From: an uncultured Eubacteriales bacterium
GTDB taxonomy: Bacteria; Bacillota; Clostridia; Oscillospirales; Acutalibacteraceae
Reading direction: 5' to 3'
Assembly (NCBI GenBank): GCA_900320235.1
Contig: ONRO01000354.1
Span: forward strand, 1 to 5,781
Length of the DNA: 5,781 bases
This document shows, piece by piece, positions 1-4,759 of this stretch. The notes beneath the pieces were generated by a model. The model saw nothing but the letters and a program-made list of their open reading frames with translations. It had not been told where the DNA came from and did no database searches. Each line of letters starts with the position of its first letter. Position 1 is the first letter of the stretch. Made by a program: the position numbers and the translations under genes.

Positions 1-80
1 GCCTGCAGCATTTCGTTGCGGCTCTGGTGAAACATTTTGCCGTTCTCGAAGTTCACGCTGTTCATAATCAGGTGGTTATG
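1..80 (-). pseudogene. Relaxase/mobilisation nuclease (MobP/VirD2-like) fragment, 5' side broken, 3' side outside window
   Basis: Reading leftwards from position 80, the minus strand encodes HNHLIMNSVNFENGKMFHQS followed by RNEMLQ. This matches the metal-binding HxH motif region and the following strand of Relaxase-family (PF03432) nucleases, which nick the origin of transfer at the start of conjugative mobilisation. The frame continues off the left edge. On its 5' side (higher coordinates) it meets an in-frame TGA at 93-95, with no start codon between. The other frame, at 80-94, reads D-K-T-R-L, which is what normally precedes H-N-H in this family (DK..LHNH). One base may therefore have been lost near position 80. 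Further upstream the relaxase likeness fades into AT-rich sequence. I read this as a disrupted gene whose N-terminal part was lost by insertion or decay. Identity as a relaxase is fairly certain; the cause of the break is not. Confidence 0.6.
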
Positions 81-390
81 AGACGAGTTTTGTCAAGGGC
101 ATTTTCTACCAAAGCAGTTAAATTTCTGTGTGATACAAACTGGAAATGCCAAACAAATAACCTTATGCTGTCAAAAGCAGTGATAAGTCGGTGTTTTATT
201 TTTTTATTAATTATTTCTCCGTATAACACTTAAATGTAGTTTGGATTTGCACTGATTCGAGAGTTAAACGCATTTAGCGGTAAAGATAATTCACACAATA
301 AATCTCACGTATTTTGCCAAAACTTTCTTGCATTTTGAATAGTTTTATGGTATGATTAAAGTGCCAAATAAGAATTATTATTTTACTCAT
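81..390. other. AT-rich intergenic stretch without a convincing gene
   Basis: No open frame here has a ribosome binding site or a recognisable domain. The plus-strand frame 27-233 overlaps the relaxase fragment and has low-complexity content, so I treat it as chance. Base composition shifts from balanced (1-80) to AT-rich, consistent with a junction between the mobilisation backbone and foreign DNA near 80-120. The only signal I can support is the possible promoter at 328-356. Confidence 0.5.
328..356 (+). promoter_or_regulatory. Possible sigma-A-type promoter reading into the cassette
   Basis: TTGCAT (328-333) and TATGAT (351-356) are separated by exactly 17 bases. The -10 box matches TATAAT at 5 of 6 positions; the -35 box keeps only the TTG. 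Transcription would start near 363, cross the left inverted repeat and give a leader of roughly 290 nt before gene 1. This places the promoter outside the repeat-bounded cassette. A bare TATAAT at 500-505, inside the cassette, lacks a good -35 box and is a weaker alternative. Confidence 0.3.
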
Positions 391-493
391 ATAATTAGGG
401 TAAACGAATAAAGTGTTTACGTAAAGGCATTAGATTCAGCTGAATAACAAAATACGCTTGAAAACTGAAAACGCACAAACAAAATTCATTCAC
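391..493 (+). repeat. Left arm of ~100-bp inverted repeat flanking the two-gene cassette
   Basis: This 103-bp segment matches the reverse complement of 4074-4175. By hand alignment there are 8 mismatches and one 1-base gap (about 91% identity), including perfect blocks of 32 bases (420-451) and 26 bases (455-480). Inside it lie the 12-bp palindrome ATTCAGCTGAAT (434-445), a GTAAAC...GTTTAC hairpin (400-405 with 415-420) and two tandem copies of TGAAAAC (459-472). These sub-repeats are typical of sites bound by a transposase, recombinase or regulator. The arm ends 158 bp before the gene 1 start. Its outer flank shows no target-site duplication with the flank of the right arm. Confidence 0.88.
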
Positions 494-577
494 TATAGCT
501 ATAATCTGTAGCCAGTTTTTTATTTTGGTAAAAATGTAGGCTCCGTTTTGCATTTTTATAGATTATAGTTGCGGATT

Positions 578-595
578 ATTTGTTAAGCAACAAAT
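578..595. promoter_or_regulatory. Small dyad in the gene 1 leader
   Basis: ATTTGTT (578-584) pairs with AACAAAT (589-595) around a 4-base AAGC centre, 56 bases before the gene 1 start. It could be an operator half-site pair or a weak RNA hairpin. It is short and AT-rich, so chance is possible. T7 runs at 602-608 and 631-637 follow, but no GC-rich stem precedes them, so this is not a convincing terminator or attenuator. Confidence 0.2.
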
Positions 596-637
596 GAGCT
601 GTTTTTTTCTACGCGGGTCGTTGGAGCCACTTTTTTT

Positions 638-644
638 GAGGAGG
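638..644 (+). promoter_or_regulatory. Strong ribosome binding site for gene 1
   Basis: GAGGAGG is followed by a 7-base spacer to the ATG at 652. This near-perfect anti-16S match fixes the start codon and implies efficient translation. Confidence 0.85.
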
Positions 645-651
645 ATAAAAG

Positions 652-2730
652 ATGAATAATAAAGCTCTTTTCTTATTAGTAACTGCCAATGAAAATGAAA
701 CAAATGCATTGCTTCAAGACCAAATATTTCATTATAAAACTCTACGTTCTGATGATCCAAATGATTCATCATTTTACAACGTAGGTACATATGGTTGTTA
801 TGATGTAGTCCACCTCGAATTAAACACTCAAGGTTCAGTTGGAGCAGATTCTTCTCAGTTATCTATTGTATCCGCAATAAATTGTTATCATCCAGATGCG
901 GTTATACTTGTTGGAATTGCTTTTGGAAAAGAGTTTTATAATAGTCAAAACCCGAGTCAAAAAATAGGAGACGTACTTGTTTCTGACAAGGTTGCAGATT
1001 ATGAGAGTGGTAAAATCAAAAACACCCATATTGATTCAGATGGTTTTATTGCTGAAAGTGGGCGACAATTAAAATCAGCTTTCAAGTTTTTGTCCAAATC
1101 ATGGAATCATTCCATAAACGGCATTAAGGCTGCGTGCGAGTTTGGCACTATTCTATCTGGAGATAAAGTAGTTGATGACCGTGAATTCAAAGAGAATCTA
1201 ATGAAGCAATATCCACGTGCCATAGGAGGAGAAATGGAGGGTCGTGGAGCTTATAGCGCATGTAGAAATAGAGGGATTACGGAATGGATTATTGTTAAAG
1301 CAATATGTGACTGGGCAGATGGTACAAAATCAACGGATAAACAAAAAAACCAAGAAATAGCTGCTAAATCAGCAGTATCATTATTGCATCATGTTTTCAC
1401 AGATGAAAATGCATTTGAAAAGATAAAGAGAACAGAGAATTCAAAAAAAAAAAATAATAATCAAAAAGAAGATGAAGTAATAGGTTATTTTATAAATTTT
1501 GGAGTTACTACCTGTAGATTATTTGAGATTCAAAAGAGAGAAAAAATATTAAAAGAACGAAAAACAATTAGCTATGATATTTCTGATACTCATAATTCTA
1601 ATTATTTGAAAGGAATCATACAGCATGTTAAGAATGAAATCTTTCCAATTATAAATACGGAAAAAAACCAAATTTTTTTGAAAGCTTTTGCCGATGCCTG
1701 TTTTTCAGAAGTTTTTGCAAGTGAATCAAAGCGAAATGATTTTATAATGGATTTTTATACTGAGACACATCTTTATTTTAATATACTGTCTCAAAAGCAA
1801 ACGGAAGAGAATTTAAAAAGGCTTTTTAATAAAATCGAAAGTGGAACTGCTATTGTTAATATAGGTTCACAATACATTGATATACTGGTAAAAAAAGGCA
1901 AACGATTTGAAATGCACAACTTGAAATTTTCGCTGAATAGTGTATCACGATATATTTCGAAACATGCAATACTTGAAAAATGGAATGAAAAAAACATAAT
2001 TCAAATTAAAGAATATATTTATAAACAAATTAAAGATGATATTTCGAAAATTAAAGCCAAAAATGTAGTTATCATCAAAGATGAGCTAAAATTTATGAAG
2101 GAGTTAGGCTATCCCCTAAGATTTGAAGATGGAGGCAACTGTATTTCTTTTGAAGACTACAAGAAAGCAAACCGAGATTTTATGTTCTGTGTTGATTTTC
2201 GAAATGAGGTAGACTTAAATTATACTGACAGAGCGATTTCAAACAGAATGTACGGTTTTAAAATTGGTCATATTGTTTTAGAAAAAATTTTCGAATGTAT
2301 AGGAACAGAAATAATAATCCCTTCTGATGAATTAAGTATTCACGGAAGCTTAAATGCATATATTTTCAATATTGCTATTAGCGGAAGTACTTCAGATGAA
2401 AGAGCGAATTATATGATAGAAGCTCATAGGATAATGACAGAAATGGGTGCAACAGTTTTAAGCCCACGAATTGTAAATGGCAAGCTATCTAAACAAAGTA
2501 GTGAAACAGATATCAAACATGCAAACGCCATAAGAGAATGTGATTTATTATTTGTTAGTAATAAAGATGAATATATTGGAGAACAAACTGCAAGAGAAAT
2601 CTATGGTGCGTACCTCTTAAATAAGCCAATAGCTTTTTGGCGAGAGCCGCATAATGTTGAAAGGTTAGAATACATTCCACATGAACAGTGGTGGAATCTT
2701 ATGCGTGTCTTAGAGAATAATGAAAAATAA
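652..2730 (+). CDS. Three-domain protein: nucleoside phosphorylase-like, degenerate Ppx/GppA-like, NDT-like
   Basis: No named gene is recognised. Residues ~3-250 are a purine nucleoside phosphorylase/MTA-SAH nucleosidase fold (PNP_UDP_1). They show an opening strand with acidic residues (TANENE), VGIAFG (87-92), the ribose-binding EMEG (194-197), and ICDWADG (218-224) with the expected catalytic Asp at 220. A Lys/Asn-rich linker (~255-275) follows. Residues ~277-570 align with the Ppx/GppA-like domain of the next gene but have lost key residues: FINFGVTT replaces LIDIGSST, NIGSQYID replaces NIGGKTTE, the GG of TGGEL is missing, and the Glu of the LEA motif is Thr. This domain is probably non-catalytic. 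Residues ~572-692 resemble nucleoside 2-deoxyribosyltransferases: ISGS, VLSP, CD at 630-631, and TAREI with the presumed nucleophile Glu649. The protein is cytoplasmic, with no signal or membrane segment. The role is inferred to be N-glycosidic cleavage of nucleosides, ATP or NAD as a toxic effector. An alternative is salvage metabolism. Confidence 0.82.
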   Translation: MNNKALFLLVTANENETNALLQDQIFHYKTLRSDDPNDSSFYNVGTYGCYDVVHLELNTQGSVGADSSQLSIVSAINCYHPDAVILVGIAFGKEFYNSQNPSQKIGDVLVSDKVADYESGKIKNTHIDSDGFIAESGRQLKSAFKFLSKSWNHSINGIKAACEFGTILSGDKVVDDREFKENLMKQYPRAIGGEMEGRGAYSACRNRGITEWIIVKAICDWADGTKSTDKQKNQEIAAKSAVSLLHHVFTDENAFEKIKRTENSKKKNNNQKEDEVIGYFINFGVTTCRLFEIQKREKILKERKTISYDISDTHNSNYLKGIIQHVKNEIFPIINTEKNQIFLKAFADACFSEVFASESKRNDFIMDFYTETHLYFNILSQKQTEENLKRLFNKIESGTAIVNIGSQYIDILVKKGKRFEMHNLKFSLNSVSRYISKHAILEKWNEKNIIQIKEYIYKQIKDDISKIKAKNVVIIKDELKFMKELGYPLRFEDGGNCISFEDYKKANRDFMFCVDFRNEVDLNYTDRAISNRMYGFKIGHIVLEKIFECIGTEIIIPSDELSIHGSLNAYIFNIAISGSTSDERANYMIEAHRIMTEMGATVLSPRIVNGKLSKQSSETDIKHANAIRECDLLFVSNKDEYIGEQTAREIYGAYLLNKPIAFWREPHNVERLEYIPHEQWWNLMRVLENNEK
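1443..1454 (+). repeat. A12 homopolymer in the interdomain linker of gene 1 (possible slippage site)
   Basis: Twelve consecutive A residues encode part of S264-KKK-N, the linker directly after the PNP-like domain. With 11 As the frame reads eight more codons after the lysines and stops, giving about 275 aa. With 13 As it stops right after KKKK (about 268 aa), and with 10 As right after KKK (about 267 aa). Any RNA polymerase slippage or replication slippage would thus yield a PNP-only product ending at the domain boundary. Runs this long are known slippage substrates in AT-rich bacteria. Whether slippage happens here is inference. Confidence 0.5.
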
Positions 2731-2746
2731 TCATTTAGATGTTAAT

Positions 2747-2751
2747 GGAGG
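2747..2751 (+). promoter_or_regulatory. Ribosome binding site for gene 2
   Basis: GGAGG lies 6 bases before the ATG at 2758, within the 27-bp gap after the gene 1 stop. No promoter or terminator fits in that gap, so the two genes are almost certainly co-transcribed and separately translated. Confidence 0.82.
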
Positions 2752-2757
2752 TTTATT

Positions 2758-4053
2758 ATGAGCAATAGGTTTTTGATTGATATTGGTTCTTCAACAGTAA
2801 AAGTTTATATACGTAAAAAACAAAAAATATCAATGATCACACAAAAAACATTCGACTTTAAAAAAGGATTTTGTGAAAACAGATTATCAGATGATGCTAA
2901 AAACGAATTATATGATTTCTTTGAACATTTAGTAAATGAATATGCAATGACAAATAGAAACACAAAACTATATGCTACGGGAATCTTTAGAGATATATGT
3001 AATAAAAATGAATTTATAGAAGATTTTTTTTATAAAACAGGTTTATATTTTAATATAATATCTCACAATCTAGAAGCTTTTTATTTAGAAAAAGCATGGA
3101 CCAATAATAGTAGTAAAATAGAGAAAATGGTTGTAATAAATATTGGCGGAAAAACTACTGAATTATTACTCTGTGAAAAAGGGGAAATTATAGGTAATCC
3201 ACTAAAACTTTTAATAGGAGTTGGAAGTATAATAAAAAAATTCCCGAGCATTAATAATAGTATTTGTTCTTATTCTCTTGATTATATAGTAAAAGATATA
3301 ATTCTGGACATTAGTAAACAAATTCCAGAAATCGACAAAAAGTATGATGTAGCTATTTATACAGGTGGAGAACTCACATATATGCGTTGTGCTGATTATC
3401 AGTTAGTCCCGAATACCATGTTTTCTGATGAAAACCATCCATATATGATAGATACAACAAAATATGTTAAAAGAAACAACGAAATTTTTTCTTCAATACC
3501 ACTGTTAGATTTAAAAAAAATGATGCCAGATAATCCAGAATGGATGGTTGGGGCAAGAGCATGTTCTGCGATTGCACAAGCAATTGTTCATTATTTCGGA
3601 ATATCTACAATTATACCGTCCAATTCAAATTTAATTGATGGTGTCAATATTCAAGAAGCTAATAATGTAGTAATTTGCGGCAGTTTTAACAAGCATCTCA
3701 AGCAGATAGAAGTTTTAATAAACAATATTAATTCAAAAGGTATAACTGTACTAAGTCCCAAAAATACAGAAGTAGTAGGTGCAGAAAATGATTTCGTGCT
3801 TTTTAAAGACGATATTGTTGTAAACCACAATACATGGGCAGTTGAAGAATTACATTTAAAAGCAATAGATAAATGTGATTTAGTAATTGCATGTAATTAT
3901 GAAAATTATCTTGGAGTGTCAACTACTTTTGAATTGATTCACGCGTATCAAGCAGGGAAAAAAATAGTATTTGTTGAAGACAATGAAATTGCGGATTTGT
4001 TTGGGAAAAGAATGGGAAAACAAGTTATGCCATGTGAAGTAGGTCTATTATAA
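2758..4053 (+). CDS. Two-domain protein: Ppx/GppA-like phosphatase plus NDT-like C-terminus
   Basis: Residues 1-~300 are a Ppx/GppA-type ASKHA (actin/hsp70-like) domain, the fold of exopolyphosphatases and pppGpp phosphatases. Visible motifs are LIDIGSSTVKV (6-16, phosphate loop 1), ATGIFR (73-78, like ATxxxR), ISHNLEA with Glu106 at the position of the family's catalytic Glu, NIGGKTTEL (128-136, loop 2, with Asn for the usual Asp), TGGEL (202-206), PEWMVGARA (260-268), and IIPSN...DG (285-295). The first motif begins six residues after Met, which supports this start. The HD-type C-terminus of E. coli Ppx is absent. Instead, residues ~303-431 form an NDT-like Rossmann domain: CGSF (307-310), VLSPK, KCDLVIA with Asp374, and FEL with presumed nucleophile Glu392. 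The protein follows gene 1 by 27 bp, shares its two C-terminal domains, and probably pairs with it. It may sense or hydrolyse polyphosphate, (p)ppGpp or another phosphorylated nucleotide. The substrate is unknown. Confidence 0.82.
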   Translation: MSNRFLIDIGSSTVKVYIRKKQKISMITQKTFDFKKGFCENRLSDDAKNELYDFFEHLVNEYAMTNRNTKLYATGIFRDICNKNEFIEDFFYKTGLYFNIISHNLEAFYLEKAWTNNSSKIEKMVVINIGGKTTELLLCEKGEIIGNPLKLLIGVGSIIKKFPSINNSICSYSLDYIVKDIILDISKQIPEIDKKYDVAIYTGGELTYMRCADYQLVPNTMFSDENHPYMIDTTKYVKRNNEIFSSIPLLDLKKMMPDNPEWMVGARACSAIAQAIVHYFGISTIIPSNSNLIDGVNIQEANNVVICGSFNKHLKQIEVLINNINSKGITVLSPKNTEVVGAENDFVLFKDDIVVNHNTWAVEELHLKAIDKCDLVIACNYENYLGVSTTFELIHAYQAGKKIVFVEDNEIADLFGKRMGKQVMPCEVGLL

Positions 4054-4073
4054 GAAAAGTCATTTCATTTTTT

Positions 4074-4175
4074 GTGAACGAATTTAGTTTGTGCGTTTTC
4101 AGTTTTCAAGCGTGTTTGTTATTCAGCTGAATCTAATGCCTTTACGGAAACACTTTCTTTGTTTACTATAATTAT
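4074..4175 (-). repeat. Right arm of ~100-bp inverted repeat flanking the two-gene cassette
   Basis: The reverse complement of this 102-bp segment matches 391-493. It starts only 20 bp after the gene 2 stop codon. It keeps the ATTCAGCTGAAT palindrome (4121-4132) and the TGAAAAC tandem pair. The GTAAAC/GTTTAC hairpin has decayed to GTTTCC on one side. The two arms bound a unit of 3785 bp (391-4175) that contains two genes and no transposase or recombinase. Confidence 0.88.
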
Positions 4176-4261
4176 GACCCTTCCCTGGAAACCAGTAGGT
4201 AAGAAATAGCAGTATCGCAGAAAAAATCTGATAAATCTGTAAATTGCATTTATTCCACTTC

Positions 4262-4372
4262 CTATTGACAATGAGCTTCTATGCACATGGTATTCCGTTA
4301 GCGCAGGCAAGCCCCTTGAAAGGGTTGTTGCCCAGCATTTAGCCTACCCATATGCATACTCATTGTCAATAG
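4262..4372. repeat. Large nested stem-loop element (~110 bp), possible structured RNA or MITE-like element
   Basis: CTATTGACAATGAG (4262-4275) is the exact reverse complement of 4359-4372. After a 4-base bulge, TATGCACATGG (4280-4290) pairs with 4348-4358 with a single mismatch. Further in, GGCAA (4306-4310) faces TTGCC (4328-4332), enclosing CCCT-TGAA-AGGG (4313-4324), a stem capped by a tetraloop. The total is about 25 outer and 9 inner base pairs, far beyond chance. There is no T-run after it on the plus strand, so it is not a plain terminator. It could be a small non-coding RNA, a MITE-like or extragenic palindromic repeat, or a folded single-stranded DNA site. I do not recognise the family. 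Confidence 0.65.
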
Positions 4373-4379
4373 CTTTCAC

Positions 4380-4398
4380 GGCATAAACGCTTATAGCC
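4380..4398. repeat. Short hairpin next to the large stem-loop
   Basis: GGC-ATAA (4380-4386) pairs with TTAT and GCC (4391-4394, 4396-4398) around an ACGC loop with one bulged A. It begins 8 bases after the large stem-loop and may be part of the same structured unit. Confidence 0.3.
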
Positions 4399-4578
4399 AC
4401 TCACTGGTTCTAGTAAAGCCTCAGTATTGATAACATTTTCAGTTTAGAATTCAGGCAGTGTAAAAATATGATATAAAAAACACGATACAATACATTTCGT
4501 TATGATAGATTCTTTCATCGTTATAAATCTATATACATAATAGCATTTTGGTTTTTGCACAGTCTGAATTATTATGAG

Positions 4579-4604
4579 GGTCTGTCTCAAATTCTATGTG
4601 AACA
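4579..4604. mobile_element. Possible remnant terminus of an IS256-like insertion sequence
   Basis: GGGTCTGTCTCAAATTCTAT followed by GTGAAC has the look of IS256-family ends, which on the other strand read roughly TTTACACA...GACA..CCC. No transposase coding remnant is visible on either side and no matching second end was found. The call rests on resemblance from memory only. Confidence 0.2.
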
Positions 4605-4759
4605 CTAAACCGTGGTATAAAGCAGAGTAAAATACTATTTAGGGATGAAACACTCGTTTAGCATTATAAGCGGGAGAGTGAATGTATATTAAGGGCGGTT
4701 TAGATTTAAATCTGGCACATTGGTAAAGACGTATTCGAATGACCCACTTACTCGATCTG

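Larger units (their letters stand above)
4176..4759. other. Gene-less stretch between the cassette and the mobilisation gene
   Basis: I see no gene with a ribosome binding site or domain likeness in these 584 bases. A minus-strand frame at 4119-4310 begins at TTG, has no Shine-Dalgarno and runs into the inverted repeat, so I do not call it. The stretch holds a strong stem-loop element (4262-4372), an adjoining hairpin (4380-4398), a short palindrome AGATTTAAATCT (4702-4713) and a possible IS terminus (4579-4604). It may be a mosaic of decayed mobile-element ends. Confidence 0.5.

Noticed and set aside
27..233. Plus-strand 68-aa open frame
   Set aside because: It overlaps the relaxase fragment on the other strand, has no Shine-Dalgarno sequence and no domain likeness.
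4054..4175. Right inverted repeat as a rho-independent terminator for the operon
   Set aside because: No GC-rich stem followed by a T-run is present. The 12-bp palindrome has no loop and is followed by mixed sequence.
4119..4310. Minus-strand 63-aa open frame beginning at TTG
   Set aside because: It has no ribosome binding site, crosses the left arm of the stem-loop and runs into the inverted repeat. Its composition is explained by those structures.
4262..4372. Integron attC site or retron msr/msd RNA
   Set aside because: The GTTRRRY/RYYYAAC core pair is not in the right arrangement for attC. No reverse transcriptase is present for a retron, even though NDT-like effectors occur in retrons.
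76..4578. TTATGAG at 76-82 and 4572-4578 as a target-site duplication around the whole insert
   Set aside because: Only 7 bases match, neither copy adjoins a recognisable terminal repeat, and such a match is expected by chance in AT-rich DNA.
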